Shown piece by piece: positions 1 to 12,479 of a DNA stretch of 64,000 nucleotides. Origin of the DNA: Dipteris shenzhenensis (taxonomy: Eukaryota > Polypodiophyta > Polypodiopsida > Gleicheniales); assembly GCA_047967505.1 (NCBI GenBank), contig CM106541.1. One strand, 5' to 3'. Each line of letters begins with the position of its first letter. Position 1 is the first letter of the stretch. The notes under the pieces were generated by a model that made no database searches, was not told where the DNA came from, and saw only the letters and a list, made by a program, of their open reading frames with translations. The translations under genes and the position numbers were made by a program.

Positions 1-1225
1 CGTCTTTCTTGTCACTATTAGTGAGTGTAGGAGGTCTGCCTGTAGGAGGCCATTGCACCTCTGGTCGTCGGAGTTGTGAGGAGGCAGGACTATCAGCCAG
101 GAGTGCAGATGGCTTTGGAAGCTTGTTGGAGAGGTGCGAGTGTTTGCTCTTGCTCTGAGAGTGGAGATGGAGAGCTGCTAGACAGTGCTATGTGTTGTGG
201 GAAGCCTCTGTGAGCTTGCAAGCTTTGAAGGAGTTACGTGTAGGAGGGTTGTTGCCTTACTGCTACTATTGTGGTGAAGGAGATGATGCCCGTGAAGATG
301 GAGCTAGCGTGCAAGGTAGAGATTCCATGGAGGCATTGGTTGTTATAGATTAGCTTGTTGAAGGAGCTTGCCTTGGAGGGACGTTGATGGATCTGCTGCA
401 AGCTATTTTCAAAGGTCTTCTACAAAAGGTGTCGCTGGGCATTTAGGTAGGTCATAGTTCATAGAAGGAGTCAGCCGTTGTGTGTCGATTGAAGCTTGGA
501 ACTTGGAGGAGTAGCGCCGATGGAGGAGGCTCCCAGATTAGTTGCCTATGGGTGTTGTTGGTTGGTGTTGTTGGCTGGCTGAGCAATGCTGGGCCTCACA
601 GTTTGGCGCTGTGGTTCACCGACTGGGTTGTTTGGAGCAGGTTCTGAGGGTGGAGGGCTGACGACGATGACTGATCAAGATGTTTGCAATTCTAGATGCA
701 AAGATGTGAGCGAACCTTGTTGCTGCAAACACTAGGAATTCTTCTTCTCCCAACAAGGTTGGTGAGGAAGACTGCGCTTATGTGAAGGACCAGGAACGAT
801 CCGTGAGCTTGCTATCGGCTCCTATGCAATCTCTATTTTAACAATTGAAATCTTGAAATCCGTGAGCTTATGATCGATGCAAGAGGTCTCTACGTAAAGG
901 CAGCTTGAAGCGGAGACTCGAGGCGCCCTTGGCTATAGCTTTGTGGGTGAGTCGATTGAGGCTACTATTGTCGTGATTGAAACCTTCAACTTCATCTTTC
1001 CTTACTCCTCATCTACAAATAAATCTCCTCTCTCTTGAAGAAGTCACTCAAATCTCCCTCTTTCCCTTATAAGAAGCTCTCTCATACACAAGTATATAAC
1101 AACGAAAATCTCTCTACTCTCGTAAGAGAAAGTGAATGAGTGGATGAAGAATATCACTCAAGAGAAAGCATGAGAAAACATGCCTATAACTAATCAAGGA
1201 GAGCTAGATCTAAGCTCTGATACCA
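1..1225 (-). mobile_element. Internal, apparently non-coding part of a minus-strand LTR element
   Basis: The segment ends at 1214-1225 with gctctgatacca, the reverse complement of TGGTATCAGAGC, which is the usual plant LTR-retrotransposon primer-binding site (complementary to initiator tRNA-Met). No open frame with gag or pol resemblance is seen in the preceding 1.2 kb. The element is therefore either a short non-autonomous form or begins with a long leader. Its left part lies outside the window. Confidence 0.4.
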
Positions 1226-1563
1226 TGTGAAAGTGCGAATCATGCTCTCCTAGTGCAACGTGGAATTAGCAAAAGATCAAGGGGGATCAAACCATAGAAG
1301 AAACTCTATGAGAGACATACGGTAGGCAATACTCAATCCATTGCAATGTGTGTACTCAACAATACATGATAGGCCTCTTATATAGAGAGTGCCCTTTGAA
1401 TAGTCAACACATGTGGGATCCTCTTATCCACATCTCTCCTTGTGGATATCCTTAATCCACATCTCCACATCATGTAGTCCACATCCTAGGGTGGCTACTT
1501 TAATTCTTTCCTATACCATACCTTAGCCTCTAATTCATGTGCTCATGGCACCATATCTCAACA
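1226..1563 (-). mobile_element. LTR (338 bp) of the minus-strand element
   Basis: The segment begins tgtga next to the minus-strand primer-binding site and ends with tcaaca, giving TGT...ACA ends. On the minus strand a TATA-like box (ctatataagagg) lies near 1374-1387, which fits an LTR promoter. The partner LTR is not in the window, so the boundaries rest on the primer site and terminal dinucleotides only. Confidence 0.5.
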
Positions 1564-1999
1564 CTAGCTTGCCAAATAACATAAATTATTTCTCATTTGT
1601 GTGTTTCTCTTTCTTTATTTAAAATAAGGAACCTGATGGTGCAATGCTATTTGTCATGGGTTGCAAGAGAACTAGATAAAGACAGTGAGATAGAAAAGTT
1701 GATATACTCGATCAAGGTACAAGGAGGAGGTTAAAGGCCATGGAAACTGATGATACAATTTCCAAACAAAAATTGAAAGACACAATGGCAATGAATGCAG
1801 AAGGGAGAGAAAACACCAGAAAAAATGTCTCCTTGCTAAGAGCAGCTGGCCTTGGAGGTAGCAGATGCACCCATTCAAACAGTGCCAACAAAATAAAGGA
1901 CACAAGCTATGGTTTCAAGGCAGCAACATCAGGTCACTTGGGAGACTAACAAGATTATGTCCTTAAAATCTTTACCCTACACCCGAGGATTCATCAAGT

Positions 2000-2572
2000 G
2001 TCCACTCTTTCAATGCTTCAAGAGTTGCATGCCCAAGAGATCATACTCTCTAACTTGAGGGATGGCCTTGACAATGTCAAAGGGTTCCATAGCTTAGATC
2101 AACAAGCTGCAAAGAGAAAGTGAGGAAGTCATCGCTGCAGCGACATTGTTCTGGCATGATAACATGAGACTTACTCCAAACAATAAGGATGTCTATAGGC
2201 TACGGAGAGGATGCAAGTAGCATGAGGAGCACATCATATAAAGAGGGTATATCAAAACAATGGACCCCAATCTTGCAAATAGCATGCAAATTTCAAATTG
2301 GCAAGAACCACTTGAATAGTACCTGTAGATACCAATTCCTGATATAGCCTACTGCAACACAGACAATTCATAGGGCATAGGGGCTCAACATGGACCTTTT
2401 GGCATTCGACCCTACAAGAATAAAGTCTCACGGCCTTGTATACATAGCTCTATCAAGGGTACGTAACCTAAAAAAATTACAGATTCTTCAACCTATCCAA
2501 AGCAACCACATTAAAGTTGACAAAGTGGTTCTAGATGAATTGCAATGCCTTCGTGATGAACGTGCCTAGAAC
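2000..2572 (+). pseudogene. Decayed C-terminal part of a PIF1/Helitron-type helicase
   Basis: Conceptual translation in shifting frames gives RLTPNNKDV, a TIHRA motif followed by a stop and GLNMDLLAFDPTR, then SHGLVYIALSRVRNL. These fit the late helicase motifs of PIF1-family enzymes, where motif VI reads roughly Y-VALSRV. Several in-frame stops and frame changes (for example the stop between TIHRA and GLNMD) show it is dead. It is followed directly by an endonuclease-like frame. That order is known in Helentron-type rolling-circle transposons, so a remnant of such an element is my best reading. A chromosomal PIF1 fragment is the alternative. Confidence 0.5.
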
Positions 2573-2611
2573 ATCCAACAAGTAGACTTCTTAGCACTAG
2601 GACAAAGCAAA

Positions 2612-3238
2612 TTCACCCTGTAATGCTTGAACACAAGGTCGTTCCAAGCACACAAAGACGACATCCTTTCATGTCCAAGTCTTCATGCATCATCCATCCT
2701 ATGCATACAAGAACTCCGCACAAATAATCCACATTGGAGCTCAATTCTCGGGTTCAAGCATGAGCTTGGCAACATTGGGCTAGGCATTGCCACGTACTAC
2801 AAGGACAGTATGTCATTGTTGGACAGTAGATTCTCATACAATGAGGGGGTCGAATGTCTTTACACTTCATTCGATTGCACGGGATGTGGCCTCGTGAATG
2901 TCATTAATGTCTACAAGTCACCAGGTGCAAGTGTCCACAGACTAATTCATAGCCTACGGGAAACAATGCGAAACAGTCTTCCAGCCACAAACACGTTCAT
3001 TGTTGGCAATTTTAACACGTGCTATGAAACAAACAACAAGACAATTGGCACGCTACAAGTGTTCATGTCATCCCACAACATGCACCAAATAATCAAGCAA
3101 CCAACAACAATTCATGGGTCCACAATTGACCACATCTAGACGAACATCCACCAACCAAGAATTCATGCCCATCGTCGCAATTATATTTATTGGTTGAACC
3201 ACTTCACGGTCTACTCGACCATTCCAACGGTCCAATAA
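2612..3238 (+). pseudogene. Endonuclease/exonuclease/phosphatase (EEP) domain remnant
   Basis: An open stretch from 2627 to 3139 encodes about 170 residues, and the same frame continues past one stop to about 3238. Motifs in order are ILCIQELRTNN (the Mg-binding Glu region, normally CLQET), VINVYKSPGAS, TFIVGNFNTC (normally GDFN, here GNFN), and GSTIDHI close to the end (normally the D-H pair). The stop right after IDHI falls where Trp is expected. Loss of the first Asp of GDFN and the stop suggest an inactive copy. It sits about 40 bases after the helicase tail in the same direction, so the two probably belonged to one polyprotein. A LINE endonuclease is less likely because no reverse transcriptase follows. 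Confidence 0.5.
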
Positions 3239-5885
3239 CAACTACTCTTCGACATCCAGTCCCTTCAAAAGGCAAGCCTCATGAATCTAATCCACCTTGT
3301 TATATACGTGCAAAAAAGTTGAATAAAGTCCATTTTGCCTTACCATAGATGGAGAGACATCAAGGAGAGGCTATAGAACACAACATCAGTTGGAGACCTT
3401 ATGATAGTCCTCAATTACAAGATCCATAAGTAGAAGAAGTGTTCCTTGAATCTCAAGCATGTTACTATGTTGTAACGTGTCTCACCCTGATTAGGAACTC
3501 ACCACATTGTTCTTAGTCCAAAAAAAGGTAAGGAGGGAAGAGACTGGATGCTAGTCACCCATAAGGCGTGAAGTGCAACATTTGGGAGGTGTCCAATGTC
3601 TATGAATACAAAGGAGAGAGCTGCTCAACAATCAATCCAAAGAGAGCTCCCTTGGCTAGAGTCCAATGCTACTAACCTTGCTGCCATACGTAAAGTATCC
3701 TCTTCTCTTTAGATTTGGCACCTCGTGTGTTGTGTCACTACGCCAAGCTTCCTTTCCTCATGCCCAAGTGGCAAGGCCATTAGTTACAAGTTAGGGCAAT
3801 GACGGGATAGGCTAGCATATTATCCCATTTCTCTTTCCCATATTCAAACAAGACATTGTGGAAATCTTCCATCAAGAAAATTTTTGTGTATTTCCCACCG
3901 AGACTTCTCCAGAGACATCCAAGGAGCTTCAAGTTATATTCCCTAAATAAGACGTTACAATTAGGCTTGAGCATTCCCAATCATAAAATCTATATGATTC
4001 GCCTTTCCTATCAAAGTATAATAATTCTTACCAAACTATAATCACACCTGCATAACATAATAAGGAAGCATGTTTAATTTCATCTAAGTGTTATGCCTCA
4101 ATCTATAATTTGTGCCACAAGCGAGCCATGCATTCTAGTGTTTATAATCCTCAAGATAGCTGAGCTAAGTACCCACATGTCTTTGCCTCTATTCATAATC
4201 ACCACTCTCAATTGCTCTCAGTATCTATGCAAGCTTCCTTCCTTGGCACATTTCCTCATGACTTGTGTCAACTTGCAAGCACTTGCTTAGCCTCTCTGCT
4301 AACTCAGGCATACCATGTCTATGGATTGATGTTTGGCTGGTACTCTTTATGATGCTATGTTCCTCTCTAGCCATCATTGCACCTCTATTGTTACCTTCAC
4401 CTCACTTGCTATCTTTAGCAATGCCTCTTACTTAGGTCTCCTTTCTTGGCTTTCTCTGAGCTACCAAGCATACGTTTCAATGGAAAATTCATCCATGGTT
4501 GTCTTCAATTGATTGTCGCAGTCTTCCTTTCTAGTGATTTGCTTGGTAACAGTTACCAACGCGATTGCTGCTCTTTCTTTACAGTTCCCTATAGCATTTT
4601 GTAGAGCTTATGGTTCTAGTGCATTTTGAGGCTGGTTCTCTCACTGCTCACCTTACTGACCATTCTTTCTTTCTATCTTGACTCACGGATTAGCAGCACA
4701 ACCACCACTCTTGACCACCATTAGAGCTTTATTTGTTTACACCATTTGTTCAAGGCTCACTAGCTTCTTTGGAGACTCGACTCAGTGACTAAGAGTTATG
4801 TATCCATTTTGTTTCAAGTATGTTTAGGTCTCAAACTTATTTATTAGCATTGTCATTATTATTGTTGTTTAGTTCTCAACAAAAAACAAGTTTAGGTCTA
4901 AAACTTGTTTATTAGCATTGTCATTATTATTGTGTCAAAGTGCAAAGTGCCTATCATATGAATTATTTGTTTTATGGATATAGAAGCTTGGGAGATTTTG
5001 CAACCTTGAACAATAATTCTTTGATGGGAAACATGCTAAGGTAGCTAAGGTTCACAAGATGATGTTAGCCTCCCTTAACTCACACTACCTTACCCTACCC
5101 ACCTTGACTAACCCAACCAACCACCACCCCACTCCCCCTCTACTTTTTGTGTTTCTTCCACTGCGCATCCTTTGCTTGGACGTGTTGGGTATGTGTAACG
5201 GCCTCTTGGCTCTCCTTTTAACCTCCATCGCCTCCCCTCTTTGTCACTTCTTGGATTCATAACTGTGCGGCCTCATGGGCAAGCTCTCATGCAGTCAACT
5301 CCTCACTCTCTTGTTTACGTCGCCCTCCTCTTGATCGTCTTACACTCTCTCCTTTACTTACCTCCCTTCATGGCATTGCCTCTTGGTTCTTTTTCTTTGT
5401 GCCATCTTCTCTTCATGGTGTCATCTCACACTCAAATACTCATTGGCCTCCTTTTTCATAGCTATTGTGTGCTTCTCACTCAAAGCTCTTCTCCGCCTTT
5501 GTCATTCAAGCCTTCACATTGGCATTTCTTTCCTCACTCTTGTGGTCATCCTCCATCACGCCTTGAGCCTCGGACCTTGATGCCATCTCTTGTTTACACT
5601 TGGAGCCTTTACATCATCTCCCTTAGCACTTTGATGGTCTCTCCTTTGTTTTTACGCCAACGAAGTAGCATAAGTGCAATTTAAATTATAATGGAAAAGT
5701 TTAAAAGTGAAAAAAGACCTACGGCTAAGTAAATTAGCTAAGGGTAGATTAATTGATCGATAGAAAGCATAAAGGCAAGCATAGAATAATCTTTAAAAAA
5801 GCACAAATTGAATAAAGAACTAATAAGAACAAGGAGGAAAACAAGAAGAAGGAAAATTGTGGGATAAAGGCTAATACTAAAGAAG
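3239..5885. other. Intergenic, no gene recognised
   Basis: No frame here resembles a known family. The part from about 5050 to 5680 is strongly C/T-rich on the plus strand, which produces open frames rich in Leu, Ser, Pro and His that look compositional rather than coding. Confidence 0.5.
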
Positions 5886-5887
5886 AG

Positions 5888-5889
<2 letters not shown>

Positions 5890-5924
<35 letters not shown>
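5890..5924. repeat. (TA)n microsatellite
   Basis: About seventeen uninterrupted TA units are visible between agcttta and attgtaaag. Confidence 0.9.
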
Positions 5925-5927
<3 letters not shown>

Positions 5928-6400
5928 GTAAAGTTAGAGGAAGTGAAGAAGTTTACATAAAACTAGAAGAATATATAAGGGCACATGGACAGAGATCACA
6001 TAAGAGGCTGTGGAGCCATGCAAGGCCAACCAGAGAAGAGCAAATAACAATTCCCCATTGATGCCAAATGTAAGAAGGGAAGAGGTATTTTAAATACATA
6101 CTTTGCTCAAACATGCTAAATGGGTTGTCCAACAATGAATAACCCTTTCCCCCTTTTTCCAAAATATGCTACACAATCTATATGCCTAACTGACATTTAA
6201 AGATATATGAGTTTTCTTGGAGGGAACCCCTCTCCCCCTTTTGTAAAGTATGTAACACATTTATATACCAAAACGATACTTAGCGATGCAAAGTATTTTG
6301 ATGGGTTAAAGGAGGGACACTTTATTAATTACCGTCCTTGCAATTCTTTATAGATCTCCTCAAACTTTTCATTGATTAAGTGAGCTCGAACATTACTTAG

Positions 6401-6502
6401 AAACGAGTGGTGAGCTTTAACAAGTCCTATTATGCTTTAAATCTTTTAAAGAAACGAGTGGTGAGCTTCAACAAGTCCTATTATGCTTTAAATCTTTTAA
6501 AG
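6401..6502 (+). repeat. 51-bp tandem repeat, two copies
   Basis: The unit starting aaacgagtggtgagctt occurs at 6401-6451 and 6452-6502. The copies differ by a single T/C change after gagctt. This points to a recent local duplication. No coding frame spans it. Confidence 0.9.
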
Positions 6503-7183
6503 AAAAGAAATTGGATTAAAGAGAATTTTATTAGCATAAAGGATCATCTAATGTCAATTGAAAAGGAATTTAATAATATAAAATAAGTTTTAGTTCACAT
6601 AGGCAAGTTGATCATCACAATCGAGAGAAAATAGTTACTTACAATCTTATTGAAACAAACGCTTCAAATTTCTTCGTATAGCTTGAAGCCAAAAAGCACC
6701 TTCATAGCGTGATCATGTGTTTGATAGTTTAAGAGGTTGATTCTTCCTTTTTTTCTATCACTACAAGAGCAAGGACCCAAAAAGGCCCACAAATCGCATA
6801 TTGTGATGCCCAATGCATTCATTTTTATGGTGCCAAAATCAAACAACGAAATGTCACTGTAGCCATCTATACCAACTAGTTGCCAAGTGATGGGAACTTG
6901 CATTGCTTAGTGACAACAATAAGAGAGGGCTATTTTTCAAAGCTTAAATAGCAATAAAAAAAGAAATGGAGCTACCAAGAGATGTTGCTAAAAAGGACCG
7001 CATTTGCCAAAAACTTTGTGATGAGTTTCTGTGTTGGTTAGAAAAAACTAGGGCTTGTTGTTTCGTCACAAATGAGTGATGCAAGGTCACACACCAATGC
7101 ATATGCACAACACTAATAAGCAATATTATCTGTTGTTGCCAAGAATGAACAACTTTTATGGCATCAATGTGAATAGAAAAGCA

Positions 7184-7386
7184 TTTTTTCTTGCTAGTGA
7201 TATCTTTGTTTAGGTGATAGCATCAAGTTTGGATCAATAAACTCGCATGATAGTATAACATTTATAATAACATAGCATTTTTTCTTGCTAGTGATATCTT
7301 TGTTGGTAGCTAGATTTTGCTACTAGGTGATAGTATTAAGTTTGGATCAATAAACTTGCATGATAGTATCACACTTATAATAACAT
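7184..7386 (+). repeat. Imperfect tandem duplication of about 95 bp
   Basis: The block starting ttcttgctagtgatatctttg and containing tttggatcaataaac and catgatagtat is present twice, starting near 7186 and 7279. The second copy carries a short insertion after ctttgttg. Confidence 0.8.
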
Positions 7387-7436
7387 ACGTTGTTGCATCA
7401 CTAAGCAACTCCACCAGTCCTACTTTGCCCACACTT

Positions 7437-7437
<1 letters not shown>

Positions 7438-7517
<80 letters not shown>

Positions 7518-7580
7518 GTTTTTGTGTGCGTGTGTGTGCACGTGCGTGCGTGCACACCATGTGTGCAAACACACACACAC
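7438..7580. repeat. (CT)n microsatellite with adjoining GT/CA runs
   Basis: About 37 CT units at 7440-7514 are followed by alternating tgtg/cgtg and a (CA)n run near 7568-7582. The long Ser-Leu or Arg-Glu frames across this block are artefacts of the repeat. Confidence 0.95.
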
Positions 7581-7582
7581 AC

Positions 7583-9496
7583 ATGTGACAGAATTAATCG
7601 TACATCCTCCCACGCCTCCTTAAATACATGTGCATTCTTCAGACATACCTTGCATACATCCCTATATGATGGCTATCATATAGGTGACATTCCTCTCTTA
7701 GAAGTACTTTCCTAGTGTTTCCAGCTATCCCCACTCTAGCTAGTAGCAAGTGTGCATTTCACTAATTAAATCAATGGTTTCACTATTTTTTTTTAAAGTT
7801 ACACACACACACATTTTTTAAGTTACCCCCCCCCCCCCCACTCACATACGCTTTACACCTTTCCATATCTATGACCTATACACTCACACCCACACATGCA
7901 CACACTTATGAACTACATTCATTTCCCTCCCTTTTTTTAATGATGCTTTTTTATCTATTTTCCCTCGTCCCTTGAAAAGAATTTAAAGCATTTTTAATCT
8001 TTGATAAGGGCACCTTGATAATTTTATTGTTTTTATTCCCCTCCTCCCCCCCTTATACCCATTACAAATATGAGAGCGAAGATCAATCCAACATTGGCAA
8101 TTGTATTGAATCAAAACTATATATAATGCATATAATTTTTGCCTTATAATTCTTTAGACATGCATCTCATCATTATCTTGCATAAGAGATTTCTAAAAAT
8201 TTCATATAGTTCTAAGCAGTACAAGAGTATGTTAGGATGTTTTTTTTTTTGTTGGGAACAAGATTGGGATGCTTATTTTCAAAGTATATGGTGATGTGAC
8301 TTCATAATTAATGGGGATGTTCTACTTAGTTTATTAATGAAGGGCTAACTTGGATATCAATTCTTATGCTTATCCATGCCATGGAAGCAAATTTTGAGGA
8401 AAGTAGACAAATGTTTTATCATAAGTCTATTTACCATCAAGATGAAATAGAATCCTATAAAAAATCTTTGGTTATTAGGCAAACCAAAACCTAGTATACT
8501 GTAGCTACTCTTGGTGACAAAAAAAAATCTAATTTGATAGTCGATAAATCTATAATAATTGATTTAGAGGATTTTCAAACTATATGACATTAGATAGTTC
8601 CCATTTGGTGTGCAATGGTCTTTAGCTTGGATAACATTAATGGTATTTGATTGTAAAGTCATCCTATACAATATATATACTATGTTAGATTTACATAATA
8701 CTGGAAAACCTAAAAAAGGCACTTAGCTTGGAGGAGATTAAAGTTGTACTTCATTGTCATGCGGTAAAAGAGTTAGCACTAGCAACAAGACATGCATTAG
8801 CAATGCAAAATCTTGCTAGAACATTATTGCATTATGGTGCAAAGACAAGCATCACAAGATAAAAAATGCACCACATTGCAATATGAAATAAGATGCAACA
8901 TCATATGGCAATGCAATATGCTTTTACATTTTCATGTTGCTAAATCAATGACGCTACACAACATATTTTGCAATTCGATGCATTATGTTGGAATATCTAT
9001 CATATCAAGTGCAACTTTGTGTCTCAACATGACATTGTTTTTTGGAGGTTTTTTATTGTGTCATTACATGCACCCATTGCTATATGATCTTACATGTGGT
9101 GTTGCATGTAATAATGTATTTTGCAAGTGTTACTTTGAAACATTCCATAGTTAAGCTATATATTAGGCCCTCTTTGAGAAATCATGAGCTTAGGAAACTA
9201 ATGGAAATTGGGATGAATGTGGGTCATGATAATAAATTCAGCTTTATACATTTGTATGTCCTTTTGATCTATGAAGTTGCATCGCTATACACACTTTTCA
9301 ATTAGGTACATGTTATGAGTTTGGGTGGAATATAGTCAAATGTCGAGTTACGTAAGTTTCTCATTGTAAAAATCTTATTCGTTAACAACATATATTTTGT
9401 TACATACTTCGAGTAAAAGCTGTTTTCATTATACTTAAATAGTTACCATTAAAAATAAGTCTAATTTGTTCGAAACTCCATACATTACTATTATCA
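7583..9496. other. AT-rich intergenic DNA, no gene recognised
   Basis: The segment contains a poly-C run at about 7827-7839, a (CA)n run near 7800 and a poly-T run near 8242. A stretch around 8790-9130 is rich in atgca and tgcaa words. No frame matches a family that I know. Confidence 0.5.
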
Positions 9497-9868
9497 ATAC
9501 ATTAATAGGTACCATCAATAATGAATTCAATTTGTTTTTAGAACTCACGATTATTTATTAATTATATATCTATATTATTGCATTAGAATGGCACATAAGG
9601 ACAAATGTATCATTGAGACAAAAGGTAAAGTGTCAGTTCTTGGAGTGGTATGTCACTCGATTGGCACACAAAGGCACAATGCTAATACATTAATAGGTAC
9701 CAAATAGTAAGTCCAATAATGTGTTTAGAATTCAAGGTTAAGTATTAACATATGTTTATGTTATTGCATTGAAATGGCACATAAGGACAAAGGTATTATT
9801 GACACAAAAGGTAAAGTGTCAGAGCTTGGAGTGGTATGTCACTTGATTGGCACACTTGATCTCACAAA
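9497..9868 (+). repeat. 186-bp tandem repeat, two diverged copies
   Basis: Both copies begin near aatacattaataggtacc and share ggcacataaggacaaa, aaaggtaaagtgtcag and ggagtggtatgtcac. Equivalent positions (9591 and 9777) are 186 bases apart. The copies differ by substitutions and small indels, so the duplication is older than the 51-bp one at 6401. Confidence 0.8.
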
Positions 9869-10299
9869 GGTACAATGCTAATGTCAGGAGTGGGATGCTA
9901 CTTGATCGTAACACTTACAAGGTCTCAAAGGCGAGTGATTCTTTTTGAGGTGGGGCACCGTTAAAGACTCTCCTTTTGGTGAGAAGAATTAAAAGTTTAT
10001 GGTGGGTAGCTAGAAAGACCCCACACATGTATTGACTTTCTTGTTTTGAGCGTATCTAACACGTTTGAATGATTTGGAGGACATGGCTAGTAAGAGAACG
10101 GTGTGGCTACGGAAACAATGAAAATAATGATAGTACCATGTAAGAGTACATGGCTATGAATCAATCTTGAACTTTATGTGGGAAGGTGAGTAAAAGTATA
10201 ATCAAAGTTCACTATTGTAGGGAATATCATAGGTGTGAGGAGGGAGTCATGAATGATCTTGAATATGAACGGCCTACTTTTACATATGTACATGGGATG

Positions 10300-10700
10300 G
10301 CAAGTAACATATTGGCATATTGAAAGGGGTCCTCCTATTTTCAGAGAAATTTCAGCATGAACGACTTGCTTCTACATATATACATGGGATGGTAATTTGC
10401 ATTTTGGCATGTCGAAGGGGGCCCTCTTATTTTTGGCATGTTGCAAAGGGCCTTCCTATTTTCATAGAAACAGGGATGAACAACTACTTCCACATGGCAA
10501 GAAGGCTATTGGCATGTGGAAAGGAGTTCGTCCTATTGTTATAGTGTGACACATACGAAAACAAGCTAATTAATCATCCACATTGGTTATGCATATTGGC
10601 ATGTGGAGAGGGGTCCTCCTATTTTCTAAGACACTTGAGCATGAAGGACTTCTTCCACATAGGTGTATGGGATGACAAGTCTTACACATAGCCAACACAT
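10300..10700 (+). repeat. Degenerate repeats built around ttggcatgt...cctcctatttt
   Basis: Four or five loose copies of a phrase containing ttggcatRt, aaggggtcctcctatttt and tacatgggatgg are spread over 400 bp with irregular spacing. They look like a decayed minisatellite. Confidence 0.6.
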
Positions 10701-12309
10701 GGGGCTAATTTAACATCCACTTTGCTTATGGAGGCAAAAGTTCAATTATTTTATGTGGCCATCATTTCCTTTTTAGCATAGCATGTTGGATCATCATTTG
10801 GCAATGGTGTAGAAAATTAGCGGCCAATGCATTCAAAAAAAAAGGGGGGGGGGGGGGGGGGAAGAGTGTGGATCGCCTTTAAAAACTAACTTTATAGGCC
10901 CATGACTTTTAATTGACAATCAAAATGGGGTAGTCTTGATAATCAAATCAATTGGTAAGGTCTACATGTAACTTATGTTTCCCCATTTGCTGAAGTATTA
11001 TCTACTATAACAACTTTCAAAGCTCTCGAGGAGGCAAGGCCACCCAAAAACAAGGGCCACCTAAAAATAGGGGAAACAGGGAAGGGGTCATACTTCTTTT
11101 TTTCAAGGGGGTTCCTCTCCAATTTTGGCCTTGAGCAAGGAGCTAGCTGTATGAAAAGAAGCGAGTAATGATAATTGACGGCTTGTTTCAATTGAGATTA
11201 TTGGGTTCTTCCTTATTGTTCCTATTCTAATGGATGTTTGATGGTTGTTCTACAAGAGTAGAGCAGCATAGTGGAGGTGAGAGTGGCTTTGAAAATTTTA
11301 GTGTAGAATGCTATGTAATCAATGGTGACTTGGACAGCGAGTCATAGAGGGGCTACATGAATACAAGAGGGAGGAATAAATGTTACAAATAAGTTGGGTG
11401 TTGATTGAGTTTGATGTAAAGGAGTGTCCTCCTAGGGAAATCCCTAGTGTTGGAGCAAAATTTGTACACTTCATCCACGATTGGCAAGGTGTCATCCATT
11501 CTCAAATGCGCCTTTGGCTTGATGTTGCTTGCAAGTCATTGAGGATTGTGTATCCCTTCTAGATGAATGGATATTGGGATCCTGTTGTGATAAACTAACA
11601 TAAAAAGGATACGATACAAGTGCACAATGGCCTCCATTGACCTTGATGTGCTCAACTTGGGGAGGCAACCCTATTGTGTTTGTGATGCAAGCATTGGTCT
11701 TGTTGAGGGGTCCCAATGGGCCAAGGGATGCAAGTTTTACCGACTCCATGTCACATGAATGTAATATGTAATGTAGGAAATTAGTGGTTGCATCATGGGC
11801 ATGATGGTGGACGGAAAGTCACTACTTTGGGCTATGTTATCCATTTTTGAATGTTGGTGCTTGGGTTAAGAGTAGGTTAGATTTTGAGCTTGACTAAGGC
11901 ATGGACATTGAAAACAAACGTCTTCTCTTCCAACGAGGGAAGGTGTGGATCGATGATACACATGATATGTAATGGGTGCAATGAATGGTAATAAATTTGC
12001 ATTAAATGTATTGGGGGCAATAAATGGTACTGGATTTGCATGGAGAGAGCGGAAGTGTTCTCTCAAAGGGGGAAGAGCAAGGGGCACTGAGCAAAGAGGG
12101 ATGGAGAAGGCAAATCATATGAACCACCTTGCTCAAACGGGCCTATTTGCCCGATCTTGAAAAGAAGCCCTGGAGAATCATCTCTTCCAGGTCGGTGATA
12201 CCAGTCGATCTCAAATTTCAATCCACGGAAGCTGCAGATTGCCGGAGTGTGGAGTCAATTGCAATCACCGGCGGCGGGAGGTGTAGGAGATGGAGAAGTG
12301 AAGAGAGGT
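10701..12309. other. Intergenic; poly-A/poly-G tract, otherwise nothing recognised
   Basis: A run of A followed by about seventeen G lies at about 10835-10861. The remaining sequence has only short frames with no family resemblance. The last few hundred bases before 12.3 kb lead into the promoter area of the methyltransferase gene. Confidence 0.5.
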
Positions 12310-12362
12310 GAATCTCAATCTCAATCTCAATCTCAATCTCAATCTCAATGTGAATCTCAATC
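12310..12362 (+). repeat. (AATCTC)n hexanucleotide repeat
   Basis: Six or seven tandem aatctc units followed by one interrupted unit lie about 150 bases upstream of the predicted leader of the methyltransferase gene. They are either a promoter-proximal microsatellite or part of its 5' region. Confidence 0.9.
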
Positions 12363-12479
12363 CACGGAATCCATGGAGCCGAATGGGAGACATAGGGGGG
12401 GCAGCGAAAAGTGGAGGCAAATTTAGCGGGATGGGAATTTAGGAGGGGGTTAACCAAAAATGGAGACGACCACCACTTA

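Noticed and set aside
5059-5684. Plus-strand frames rich in Leu, Ser, Pro and His, membrane-like in appearance
   Set aside because: Strong C/T bias of the DNA explains the composition. No conserved motif, and overlapping frames are equally open.
7310-7715. Open frames rich in Ser-Leu or Arg-Glu repeats
   Set aside because: They are translations of the (CT)n microsatellite and occur on both strands, so they carry no coding signal.
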